DNA of 64,000 nucleotides, from positions 6,759-70,758 of the forward strand of contig NZ_LWBU01000179.1 in NCBI RefSeq assembly GCF_001646665.1, in the 5' to 3' direction. A program made the position numbers and the translations under genes. This DNA comes from Streptomyces noursei (GTDB taxonomy: Bacteria > Actinomycetota > Actinomycetes > Streptomycetales > Streptomycetaceae). This document shows, piece after piece, positions 43,716-52,576 of this stretch (positions are counted from its first letter, which is position 1; each line of letters begins with the position of its first letter). The notes below the pieces were generated by a model, which worked only from the letters and a program-made list of their open reading frames with translations, did not search any database and had not been told where the DNA came from.

Positions 43716-46421
43716 TCAGCGGGTCGACCGGTAGGCGCCCACGGCCTGTTGGTAGATCTCCGACACCTTGTCGCGCTCGCTCTCCGGACCGATGACCTGG
43801 ACGACGTGGTACCGGTCGCCGACGACCAGGGCGAGGTTGCGGACGTACACCTCACGGCCGTTGGCGTCCGACCAGGTGAACTGCCCTTCCGCCATGACCT
43901 GTCGGCCCACCTCCATCCGGCGCAGCCCGGTGGCCGTCGCCCAGCTGCTGTCCCGCCAGGGCTGCAGCTCACGCTCCTTGGTGCGCTGGTACTCCAGGGG
44001 GTCGCTGCCCCCGGCGCGGACGGTGTCGCGGCCGGGGACGACGATCAGCGTGAAGTCGCCGCCGGTGTAGCGGACCTGGCCCACGTCGTTGATGGGGCTG
44101 CGCCGCCAGCTCCTGTCGACGCCGACACGGAAGCCCTCGGGATCGTCACGCACCGTATACCCCTCCGCCAGGTCGGGGGTGTCCGGAGCGTCCGGGGCGC
44201 CGGGGGTGACGGTGTTGGTGGAGGGCGCCGGACCACTGGGGGCGGGCTGCTCCGCGGGGCCTCCGGACGGCTGCTCCTGGGAGGGCTGTCGGGGCTCCTG
44301 GGGCTGCTGCGATCTCTGCGGGGCCTGCCCCTGGGAGCGGGTGTCGGACTTCGGCATGAACATCACCGCGTACGCGACGGCGGCGGCGAGCAGCAGCAGG
44401 ATGGCGAGCAGGAGGACCCGCCCGAGGGTGCGCGGGCCACGGCTCTCGCGCGGCTCGCGGGACACACGGGGTTCACGCGTCACACGCGGCTCACGAGGCG
44501 CCGCGGGGACCGGCTTCGCGGATCGCGCCCGCTTGCTGTGGCGGTGGCGTCCGTGGGCCGCGCCGGACGCGCCGAAGCGGCGCCGGCGGACCAGCTCGCC
44601 CCGGCGGCGCACGACGGGCAGGCGGGCGGCGTCGACGGAGGGCATCGGCACGACCGCGGTGCCCGCCTCGGGCTCCGGCGCCGACCGGACGAGCGAGCGC
44701 AGCCAGCCACGCAGTTCCTCGAAGTCGGGCCGCTCCGTGGGGTCCTGGCGCAGCAGCGACTCGACGACCGGGCGCAGCGGGCCGCACTCCTCGGCGAAGG
44801 CGGGCGGCTCGGAGCACACCATCTGGACCAGCTCGCCGGCGTTCTCCTCCGGGTAGGGGGCGTGGCCCTGGACCGCGCGGTAGAGGAGCGCGCCGAGCGC
44901 CCACAGGTCGGTGGAGGGGCCGATGGGCGGCGCCAGCTGCCAGGTGTCGTGGACGGGACCGGCCTGTTCGGGAGCCCACCGCTCGGTGACGGCTCCGACG
45001 ACGTTGATGCGGGCCTGGCGGGCGCGCTCGGCGGCGAGGGGCGTGGTCGGGCCGCGGTACACGGGCGCGGCGGCCGGGTCGCCCTCCCCGGCGTCCTCCC
45101 ACCGGCCGGGCGGACCGGCGGCCGGGCCGGTGCGCGGCTCGGGGGCCTCCGCGCCGGGCCGGCGGGCCTCGCGCCGGGCGTCGGCGCGCAGCGCGTCCCT
45201 GGTGCCGTACGGGGAGACGCCCCCGCCCGCCGGGACGGAGCCGCCGCCCGTGCCGGGCCGGTCGCTCCAGGTACCGGCCAGCATGACGCGGCGCGGCGTC
45301 CCGTCGCCGTCCTCGCCGCCCTCCCGGGTGTCGTCGTCCTCGTCGTCGTCGAGGTCCGCCGCGTGGGACCACCACTGCGGTTCGTAGTCCGCGGGGGTGC
45401 CGCCCGCGGGTGCCGCGGGGCCCCGCGGCGGGGGCGGCAGGGAGAGGGCGGCGCCCGCCTCCTCCGCGCGGGCCGCGGCACGCGCGCCGGCCCGCCACGC
45501 GGCGATGGCGCCCGCCCGCGTGGCGCGGTCGTCCGGCGGGGGCTGTTCCGCCGGCGCGGGTGCCCCCGGGAGCGCGGGCGGTTCGAAGCGTACGGGCGGG
45601 GCCGGGCGACCGTGCCCCGGATCGGGGCGGGTGTGATCCGGGCCGGGGAGCGCCGGGCCGGGGCCGGAGCCGGGGAGCGCCGGGCCGGAGGGCTGCGGCG
45701 GCACCGGCGTGGCCGGTTCGTACCCCGGGGCGAGCGCCGGCAGGGACACCGGGGCGTGGCCGGAGGGGACCGGGGCGGGCGGCAGGTCGTCGTCGGCGTC
45801 CGGATCGGGCACCGGGGCGTACCCGCACAGCGCCTCCTCGGCCGCGCCCGCCGCGAGGCCCGTCAGCACGACCCGTCCGTCGTCGCAGACCAGCACCGTG
45901 CGCACCGTGATGTTGCGGTGGACCCAGCCGTGCGCGTGGAGCGCGCGCAGCGCGGTGAGCACGTCGGAGCCGATCTCGGCGGCCCGGTAGGGGCTCAGGG
46001 GCTTCTCCGCGAGCAGGGCCGCGAGCGGCCTGGCGGCGACCAGTTCACTCACTATCCACAACGACCCGGCCTCGGCGAAGACGTCGAACACCTGGTCGAG
46101 GCGGGGGTGGTCCGGGATCTGCGCGGCGGCCTGCGCGGCCTCGATGGCCCGCCGCACCGCCGGGTCGCCGGAGCGCCGGACCGCCCGGCCCGCCGCGTGC
46201 GGGGGCACCCGTCCGCCGGCCGCCGGGCCGGGGAACCGGCCGTTGCCCTCCGGCTCGACCACCTCGGCGTCGACGACCTCCGGCAACGGCACCTGCCGGA
46301 CCAGCACTTCCTGGCCGCTGTACGTGTCGAAGGCGCGCGTCTCGACGAGTTCGTACTCGTCGGACGGCGGCAGCGGAAGGCGGTAGCGGTCGGCCAGCAC
46401 CCTCCCCGCATAGTCGTCCAC
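43716..46421 (-). CDS. Transmembrane pseudokinase with sensor domain (kinase 3)
   Basis: A 901-aa member of the kinase array that has lost the catalytic residues. The N-lobe has no glycine loop. Arg42 replaces the ATP-binding Lys (VLVRQV), the HRD motif is HRN (His168-Arg169-Asn170), and the DFG position reads TGL (187-189). The fold is otherwise kept: APEQ of the APE motif at 483-486 and STDLWALGALLYRAVQGHAP follow. About 270 residues of Pro/Ala-rich, then acidic, sequence are inserted between the lobes (about 200-470). The membrane helix is near 666-687, followed by a Gln/Pro linker and the same extracellular domain as kinases 1, 2 and 4 (DPEGFRVGVDRSW). It probably acts as a scaffold or receptor partner of the active kinases. 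Confidence 0.9.
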   Translation of the reverse strand: MDDYAGRVLADRYRLPLPPSDEYELVETRAFDTYSGQEVLVRQVPLPEVVDAEVVEPEGNGRFPGPAAGGRVPPHAAGRAVRRSGDPAVRRAIEAAQAAAQIPDHPRLDQVFDVFAEAGSLWIVSELVAARPLAALLAEKPLSPYRAAEIGSDVLTALRALHAHGWVHRNITVRTVLVCDDGRVVLTGLAAGAAEEALCGYAPVPDPDADDDLPPAPVPSGHAPVSLPALAPGYEPATPVPPQPSGPALPGSGPGPALPGPDHTRPDPGHGRPAPPVRFEPPALPGAPAPAEQPPPDDRATRAGAIAAWRAGARAAARAEEAGAALSLPPPPRGPAAPAGGTPADYEPQWWSHAADLDDDEDDDTREGGEDGDGTPRRVMLAGTWSDRPGTGGGSVPAGGGVSPYGTRDALRADARREARRPGAEAPEPRTGPAAGPPGRWEDAGEGDPAAAPVYRGPTTPLAAERARQARINVVGAVTERWAPEQAGPVHDTWQLAPPIGPSTDLWALGALLYRAVQGHAPYPEENAGELVQMVCSEPPAFAEECGPLRPVVESLLRQDPTERPDFEELRGWLRSLVRSAPEPEAGTAVVPMPSVDAARLPVVRRRGELVRRRRFGASGAAHGRHRHSKRARSAKPVPAAPREPRVTREPRVSREPRESRGPRTLGRVLLLAILLLLAAAVAYAVMFMPKSDTRSQGQAPQRSQQPQEPRQPSQEQPSGGPAEQPAPSGPAPSTNTVTPGAPDAPDTPDLAEGYTVRDDPEGFRVGVDRSWRRSPINDVGQVRYTGGDFTLIVVPGRDTVRAGGSDPLEYQRTKERELQPWRDSSWATATGLRRMEVGRQVMAEGQFTWSDANGREVYVRNLALVVGDRYHVVQVIGPESERDKVSEIYQQAVGAYRSTR

Positions 46422-46559
46422 GACGCCGCCTCCCCACGAGCGCGCTGTCCCCCGGCTTCACAACCCGTGCAAAACCGTCACTTCCGGTCGTTCGGTGCGC
46501 AGTTACCCGCTCTTTCAGGCTGCGTACGGCTCACGAGCTCTCACGATACGTGGCCCAGG

Positions 46560-49259
46560 TCAGTCCTTGGGGCTGAATGTCGCGAACGCCGTGTCCCGCA
46601 GCGTGCGGCACTCCGGGCCGTCCCACTCCGCGGCCTTGCAGGTGATCATGATCGCGTAGCCGTGGTCGGCGTCGACCTTGAAGCCCCGGTTGATCACCCG
46701 CACCCGCTCCCCGTTCTGTTCGCGCTCGAACTTCCAGTCGGCGACCGTCGGATAGCCCTTGTAGTCCACCGTGTCGATCCCATGGTGCCGGTAGCCACTG
46801 ACACTGGACCTGAGACCGACCAGGGCGGCCGTCCACGCGGCCTTGGCGTCGTCCTTGGGGTTGTCGGTGAAGTCCACCTGGACCCGCGGGAAGCCACCGC
46901 TCCGGCTGTATATCGCGCCCGAGCCCTGCCCGGCCACGGCGGTCTGGCGGAAGCCGGACGGCATCGCCATCGTGAAGTGGAACCGGGCGTTGGTGACCGT
47001 GGCGTACCCGGCCGGCAGCGCCGCCCCGCCCCCGCCCGACGAGGGCGTGCCGGAGGGCGTCGTACCGCCGCCGCTGCCGGTGCCCCCGGTGCCGGGCTGC
47101 TCGCCGCCCTGGCCCTTGTCCTGCTCCTGACCCTGCTCCTGGCCCTGTTCGCCGTCGGGACGGCCGTCGTTGCCGCTGGTGGCGCCCTGGGCGACGGCGG
47201 CACCGGCCGAGGCCGTCCGGTCGGCCGCCGGAGTGCCCTGCCCCTTGGCGCCCGGCTCGTCGTCGCCGTTCATGACGAGGGCGAGGACGGTGGCCAGCAC
47301 CGCGAGCACGACGACGACCGCGATGATCACCAGCGTCCGGCGCGGCACCACGTCGGTGAGCGGTGCCCGCGCGGGGGCCACCGGAGCCGAACGCTCGGCG
47401 GTCTGCGGCCCGGACGCCGGCTCCGCCTTGGCGAACGCCGCCGCGTTGCGCACGGAGCGCAGCGCGCCGCGCATCCGCTCGGCCGCCGGGTCGTCCACGT
47501 CCTTCGGCTTGGACGCGGCGTCCTCGCCGGGCAGCGGCAGCAGCGGCACGATGCGCGTGACCTCGGGCGACGGCTCGGCCGCCGGTGCGGGCGTCTGCGG
47601 CGCGTGGATCACGTCGTTGAGCAGCACCCGGGCGCCGGCGTCGTCGAGGCGCTTGGCCGGGTCCTTGTGGAGCAGGCCGTAGATGACCTCCTCCAGCGGG
47701 CCGGCGTTCTTCGGCGGGTCGAGCTGCTCGGTCATCACGGCGGTCAGCGTCGCGATGGCGGAGCCCTTGTCGTACGGCGGGCAGCCCTCCACGCACGCGT
47801 AGAGCAGGCCGCCGAGGGACCACATGTCCGCCGCGGGGCCGGGCTTGTGGCCGCGGGCCCGCTCGGGCGAGATGTAGGAGGGCGCGCCGACGAGCATGCC
47901 CGTCGACGTGATGGACGGGTCGCCCTCGACCTGCGCGATGCCGAAGTCGGTGAGCACGACCCGGCCGTCGTCGGCGATGAGGACGTTGGACGGCTTCACG
48001 TCGCGGTGCAGGATGCCCTCGCGGTGCGCGGAGCGCAGGACGTCGAGGATGGCGAGCCCGACCTCGGCCGCGCGCCGGGGCGGGAGCACCCCGTCCTCGC
48101 GGATGGCGTCGGCGAGCGACTTGCCCTCGATCAGTTCCATGACGATCCAGGGGCGGTCGTCCTCGTCCACGACGTCGTAGACGGTCACGGCGCCGTTGTT
48201 GCGGATCCGGGCGATGGCCTTGGCCTCGCGGAGGGTCCGCGTGATGAGGCGGCGCTTCTCGTCCTCGTCGATGCTGCTGGGGAAGCGCAGCTCCTTGACG
48301 GCGACGGTGCGTCCGAGCGTCTCGTCCACGGCACGCCAGACGGTTCCCATGCCACCGCGGCCCAGCACACCGCCGAGCCGGTAGCGGCCGGCGAGCAGGC
48401 GCCCTTCGCCGGTCGCCCGCGCGGCGGGCGCCGTGTCGCCCCGGCCGCCGGCGCGTCCGCCGGCCGGCGCCGGCTTGGCGCCCTTCGGCTCCTTGCCGCC
48501 GCCGGACTCCCCGGAGGCCCCGGCCGCCTGCGGCTCGCCGGCCTTGCCGGAGCCCTCGGCCTTCGTCTCCGCCGGGCCCTGCGCGCTCCGGTCCTTCAGC
48601 GGGCCCCCGGACTTCTCAAGGCTCCTGGGCCCCGCCGGACCTGACGGCCCCGCCGACGCGGACGGTTCCGAAGACGCCGAAGAAGCCGAAGTCGCCGGAG
48701 CGGGCGGTGCCGCGGGCCCCGTCTGCCTGCCCGGACCTGCCGCGGCGTCCGAACCCTCGGGCTTCTTCGCGCCCTTGGGGTCCGGCGCCTGCGCGGCACC
48801 CGCGGCGGAGCCGGAACGGGCCGCGGGGACGGCGCCCGAGGCGCTGCCCGCGCCGGTGGACGACGGCGCGCCGGCCGGCGCCTCGTCATCCGCCGGCGGC
48901 GCGCCGCGGCGGGCGGTGTCCCGCTTCCCGGCCGTGTCCCCGCCCGGGCGGTCGCCGGCCCCGGCGGGTGCCGCCTCCTCGCCCGGCCCGTCGTCCGGCG
49001 CGCCCGACCGGGGGGCGGGGACGGAACCGCCCACGTCCTTGCCCGAGGGGGCGCCGGACTCACCGGCCGCCGCCTCGGCGCGGCCGGCGCCCAGCTTCAT
49101 CGTCGCGTCCTTGACCGGCTCGGTTCCCGACGTGGCGGGTGCGTCCCCGGTCGATTCGGCGCGCGGTTCCTCGTCCGGCCCGTCCGCCCCGACGCCCGGC
49201 TTCGCCGCGTCCCGCTGAGGTTCCCGAGCCGCGTTCCGCGACTGCTCCGCTCCCGACAT
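46560..49259 (-). CDS. Transmembrane Ser/Thr protein kinase with long N-terminal extension (kinase 4)
   Basis: An 899-aa protein from the ATG at 49259, behind AGAGGGGA. An Ala/Gly/Pro/Glu-rich, probably disordered region of about 290 residues comes before the kinase domain, unlike most Hanks kinases, which start at the domain. The kinase is complete: GRGGMG at about 300-305, Lys322, HRDVKPSN with Asp420, and DFG from Asp438. A membrane helix lies near 642-664, then a Gly/Gln-rich linker and the shared extracellular domain (ARFHFTMAMPSGFRQTAVAG). It is the first of four kinase-like genes and is divergent from a serine hydrolase gene. Confidence 0.92.
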   Translation of the reverse strand: MSGAEQSRNAAREPQRDAAKPGVGADGPDEEPRAESTGDAPATSGTEPVKDATMKLGAGRAEAAAGESGAPSGKDVGGSVPAPRSGAPDDGPGEEAAPAGAGDRPGGDTAGKRDTARRGAPPADDEAPAGAPSSTGAGSASGAVPAARSGSAAGAAQAPDPKGAKKPEGSDAAAGPGRQTGPAAPPAPATSASSASSEPSASAGPSGPAGPRSLEKSGGPLKDRSAQGPAETKAEGSGKAGEPQAAGASGESGGGKEPKGAKPAPAGGRAGGRGDTAPAARATGEGRLLAGRYRLGGVLGRGGMGTVWRAVDETLGRTVAVKELRFPSSIDEDEKRRLITRTLREAKAIARIRNNGAVTVYDVVDEDDRPWIVMELIEGKSLADAIREDGVLPPRRAAEVGLAILDVLRSAHREGILHRDVKPSNVLIADDGRVVLTDFGIAQVEGDPSITSTGMLVGAPSYISPERARGHKPGPAADMWSLGGLLYACVEGCPPYDKGSAIATLTAVMTEQLDPPKNAGPLEEVIYGLLHKDPAKRLDDAGARVLLNDVIHAPQTPAPAAEPSPEVTRIVPLLPLPGEDAASKPKDVDDPAAERMRGALRSVRNAAAFAKAEPASGPQTAERSAPVAPARAPLTDVVPRRTLVIIAVVVVLAVLATVLALVMNGDDEPGAKGQGTPAADRTASAGAAVAQGATSGNDGRPDGEQGQEQGQEQDKGQGGEQPGTGGTGSGGGTTPSGTPSSGGGGAALPAGYATVTNARFHFTMAMPSGFRQTAVAGQGSGAIYSRSGGFPRVQVDFTDNPKDDAKAAWTAALVGLRSSVSGYRHHGIDTVDYKGYPTVADWKFEREQNGERVRVINRGFKVDADHGYAIMITCKAAEWDGPECRTLRDTAFATFSPKD

Positions 49260-49417
49260 GCGTCCCCTCTGCGATCCCTGATCCTCGCCCGCGCCTGCCG
49301 CTTCCGCGCGATGCGGTAACCCGCCCTGGAAGAGCGTCCATTGTCTCTCACTCCGGGACCGGCGAAACTCCCGGGTCCTCCGTCCGTCAGGATGGGCCCG
49401 GAAGGAGGGACCCCACG

Positions 49418-50533
49418 ATGCCACTACTTCGCGCCAGGATCGCGGTTCCGCTGGTCACGGCCCTGCTCGGGCTCGGCGCCTGCCAGCTGCCGGGGGAACC
49501 CTCCCCCACCCCTCCCAGCGCCGTCCTGCCCCGTCTCGTCACCGAGGGCCGCGCTCCGGCCGCGGCGCTGCTGGCCGCCTCACCGGCCGGATCGCGGTTC
49601 CGGACGGCGGGCCCGGGCGTCCACCGCGCCGACCGCTTCCGCGCGGGCAGCGTCACCAAGACGTTCGTCGCGACGGTCGTGCTCCAACTCGCCGCCGAGG
49701 GGCGGCTGCGCCTCGACGACCCGGTCGACCGGCACCTGCCCGGCCTGGTCCCGGCGCCTGCGGGCGGGCGCGTCACGCTGCGCGCGCTGCTCACCCACAC
49801 CAGCGGTCTGCCGGAGTACGCCGGTGCCGCGGCCGGCCCGCCGTCCACGGGGCGGCCCACGGCACGCGAGGCGGTCCGCCGCGCCCTGGCCCTCCCGCCG
49901 GGGCCTGTCGGACGCTACGCCTACTCCAACACCAACTACGTCCTGCTCGGCCTCGTCATCGAACGCGTCACCCACCGCACCTACGCCGCGGAGGCCGGCC
50001 GGCGCATCATCAGACCCCTCCGTCTCACCGGCACTTCCTTCCCGGGCGCGCGCACCGAACTGCCCGCGCCGCACGGGCGCGCGTACGACGCCGCCGGCCG
50101 GGACGTGACCGCCCTCGATCCGCGTGTCGCCGACGCCGCGGGCGAGCTGATCAGCACCCTCGACGACCTGAACCGCTTCTACGCGGGCCTCCTCTCCGGG
50201 CGCCTCCTGCCCGCACCCCAGCTCAGGGAGCTGCTCGACACCCGGCTCTCGAACGGCGCCTACGGCATGGGCATCTATCCGTCCCGGCTCTCCTGCGGGA
50301 CCACGGTGTGGGGCCACAACGGCCGCATCACCGGCGGGTACGTCCGTTCCGCCACGACAGGCGACGGCCGACACACCGTCACCTTCCGCACCAATACGGA
50401 CGGGACCCCCGAGCGTGTCCTGCGCACCCTGGAACCCGCGCTGCTGGAGGCCGAGTTCTGCCACCGCGGGCCGCCCGGCGGCCGGACGGGCACCGGACGG
50501 GCACCCCACCGTCCCGGCACGCCCGGCGCCTGA
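49418..50533 (+). CDS. Serine hydrolase lipoprotein (class C beta-lactamase/DD-peptidase fold)
   Basis: A 371-aa protein from the ATG at 49418 with GGAGGGA upstream. The signal peptide ends in the lipobox LGLGAC-Q. Catalytic motifs of the serine beta-lactamase/D-Ala-D-Ala carboxypeptidase family are SVTK (S-x-x-K), YSN (Y-x-N) and HNG in place of the K-T-G triad. LLTHTSGLPEYAG is the usual signature near the active site. It is exported and membrane-anchored and likely acts on peptidoglycan peptides or small amides or esters; it need not be a resistance enzyme. It is divergent from the kinase array. Confidence 0.88.
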   Translation: MPLLRARIAVPLVTALLGLGACQLPGEPSPTPPSAVLPRLVTEGRAPAAALLAASPAGSRFRTAGPGVHRADRFRAGSVTKTFVATVVLQLAAEGRLRLDDPVDRHLPGLVPAPAGGRVTLRALLTHTSGLPEYAGAAAGPPSTGRPTAREAVRRALALPPGPVGRYAYSNTNYVLLGLVIERVTHRTYAAEAGRRIIRPLRLTGTSFPGARTELPAPHGRAYDAAGRDVTALDPRVADAAGELISTLDDLNRFYAGLLSGRLLPAPQLRELLDTRLSNGAYGMGIYPSRLSCGTTVWGHNGRITGGYVRSATTGDGRHTVTFRTNTDGTPERVLRTLEPALLEAEFCHRGPPGGRTGTGRAPHRPGTPGA

Positions 50534-50635
50534 TCCACGGGGGCGACCGGACTCCCACCGCCCGGACGCCCCCTCCCCTCGGCCCCGGAGCCGGGGCGGA
50601 GCGCCGAGCGCCGAGGGGGAGCAGGGCGGCGGGGA

Positions 50636-52342
50636 CTACAGCGGCACGATGTCCGGAGCGCCCAGCCGGGCCGCGTCCGCGGTCAGGTCGTCCGGCTGGC
50701 GCTGCGACTCGCGCTCCGCCTCGACCCGCTTCTCGTAGTGCTCGACCTCCCGTTCGATCTGCCCCTCGTCCCAGCCCAGCACCGGCGCCATCAGCCGCGC
50801 GCACTCCCGCGCGCTGCGCGTCCCGCGGTCGAAGGTCTCGATGGAGATACGGGTCCTGCGGGTGAGCACGTCGTCCAGGTGGCGGGCCCCCTCGTGCGAC
50901 GCGGCGTACACGACCTCCGCGCGCAGGTAGTCGTCCGCGCCGCCCAGCGGCTCGCCCAGCTTCGGGTCGGCCAGGATGAGCTCCAGCACCTCCTCCACCA
51001 GCGAGCCGTACCGGTTCAACAGGTGCTCCACACGCGCCACGTGAAGCCCCGTCCGGGCGGCGATCCTCGCGCGCGCGTTCCACAGCGCCCGGTACCCCTC
51101 GGCGCCCAGCAGCGGGACGTCCTCGGTGACGCAGGCGGCCACCCGCATGTCGAGGCCGTGCACGGCCTCGTCCACCGCGTCCTTGGCCATGACGCGGTAC
51201 GTCGTGTACTTCCCGCCCGCCACGACGACGAGACCCGGCACCGGGTGGGCCACGGTGTGCTCGCGCGACAGCTTGCTGGTGGCGTCGGACTCGCCGGCCA
51301 GCAGGGGCCTCAGGCCCGCGTACACGCCCTGGACGTCGTCCCGGGTGAGCGGGACCGCCAGCACGGCGTTCACCCGCTCCAGCAGGTAGTCGATGTCGGC
51401 GCTGGACGCCGCCGGATGAGCCTTGTCCAGGTCCCAGCCGGTGTCGGTGGTCCCCACGATCCAGTGCCGGCCCCAGGGGATGACGAACAGGACCGACTTC
51501 TCGGTGCGCAGGATGAGGCCGGTGGTCGAGTGGATCCGGTCCTTGGGCACGACCAGGTGGATGCCCTTGGACGCCCGGACGTGGAACTGCCCCCTCTCCC
51601 CGATCAGCGCCTGGGTGTCGTCCGTCCACACCCCGGTCGCGTTGACGACCTGCTTGGCGCGGACCTCGTACTCGCCGCCCGCCTCGACGTCCTGCACCCG
51701 GGCGCCGACCACCCGCTCGCCCTCGCGCAGGAAGCCGATCACCCGTGCCCGGCTGGCGGTGTGCGCGCCGTAGCTCGCGGCGGTGCGCACCAGGGTGGTC
51801 ACGAAGCGCGCGTCGTCCATCTGCGCGTCGTAGTACTGCAACGCCCCGACCAGCGCGTCCTTCTTCAGCGCGGGCGCCACCCGCAGCGCCCGGCGCCGCG
51901 ACAGGTGCCGGTGCACGGGCAGGCCGCGCCCGTGCCCGGAGGAGAGGGACATCGCGTCGTACAGCGCCACGCCGGAGCCGGCGTAGAACCGCTCCCAGCC
52001 CTTGTGCTGGAGCGGGTAGAGGAACGGCACCGGTTTCACCAGGTGCGGGGCGAGGCGCTCCAGCAGCAGCCCGCGCTCCTTGAGCGCTTCCCGCACGAGC
52101 GCGAAGTCCAGCATCTCGAGGTACCGCAGTCCGCCGTGGATCAGCTTGCTCGACCGGCTGGAGGTGCCCGACGCCCAGTCGCGCGCCTCCACCAGCCCGG
52201 TGGCCAGCCCGCGTGTCGCCGCGTCGAGGGCCGTCCCGGCGCCGACCACCCCCGCTCCGACGACCAGCACGTCCAGTTCACGATCGGCCATGGCCGCCAG
52301 CGCCTGCGCGCGCTCGGCGGGTCCCAGTGTCGCTGTCCTCAC
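50636..52342 (-). CDS. glpD: Glycerol-3-phosphate dehydrogenase (FAD, respiratory)
   Basis: A 568-aa flavoprotein. The start is the GTG at 52342 because GGGAGG lies 5 nt upstream; longer in-frame starts have no ribosome-binding site. The FAD-binding motif is DVLVVGAGVVGAGTALDAAT. SSRSSKLIHGGLRYLE and VVVAGGKYTTYRVMAKDAV are GlpD signatures, and a C-terminal DAO_C helical domain follows. It oxidises glycerol-3-phosphate to dihydroxyacetone phosphate at the membrane, feeding electrons to menaquinone. No glpF/glpK genes are adjacent here. Confidence 0.96.
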   Translation of the reverse strand: MRTATLGPAERAQALAAMADRELDVLVVGAGVVGAGTALDAATRGLATGLVEARDWASGTSSRSSKLIHGGLRYLEMLDFALVREALKERGLLLERLAPHLVKPVPFLYPLQHKGWERFYAGSGVALYDAMSLSSGHGRGLPVHRHLSRRRALRVAPALKKDALVGALQYYDAQMDDARFVTTLVRTAASYGAHTASRARVIGFLREGERVVGARVQDVEAGGEYEVRAKQVVNATGVWTDDTQALIGERGQFHVRASKGIHLVVPKDRIHSTTGLILRTEKSVLFVIPWGRHWIVGTTDTGWDLDKAHPAASSADIDYLLERVNAVLAVPLTRDDVQGVYAGLRPLLAGESDATSKLSREHTVAHPVPGLVVVAGGKYTTYRVMAKDAVDEAVHGLDMRVAACVTEDVPLLGAEGYRALWNARARIAARTGLHVARVEHLLNRYGSLVEEVLELILADPKLGEPLGGADDYLRAEVVYAASHEGARHLDDVLTRRTRISIETFDRGTRSARECARLMAPVLGWDEGQIEREVEHYEKRVEAERESQRQPDDLTADAARLGAPDIVPL

Positions 52343-52576
52343 CGCTGCCTCCCGTCGCCCCCGTGTGGTCCCCGTGTGGTCGGGCTCACGCATTCGATTC
52401 TGTCCCGGCCCCCCGACTTCAGCCACCGCCTGTGGACAACACTCGGCCGAACCACGGCCCACAATGCCGCATAACGGTCATATTTACGCCTAGTCTGACA
52501 TTGCGTTGCGCTCGTTCTGTCCACAGGACTTGCGTCTCACGTCCCCTCCGGCTACTGGGAAGGACGGCATCACCCC

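Noticed and set aside
43689..48644. A 1651-codon open frame on the plus strand, antisense to the kinase genes
   Set aside because: It mirrors the GC-rich third positions of three real kinase genes and encodes only His/Arg/Gly/Val-rich sequence without motifs. The minus-strand frames hold clear kinase or kinase-fold domains.
49418..50533. Reading the serine hydrolase as a beta-lactamase resistance gene
   Set aside because: The SxxK, YxN and HxG motifs are shared with DD-peptidases and esterases, and the genomic context is housekeeping, so resistance cannot be inferred.
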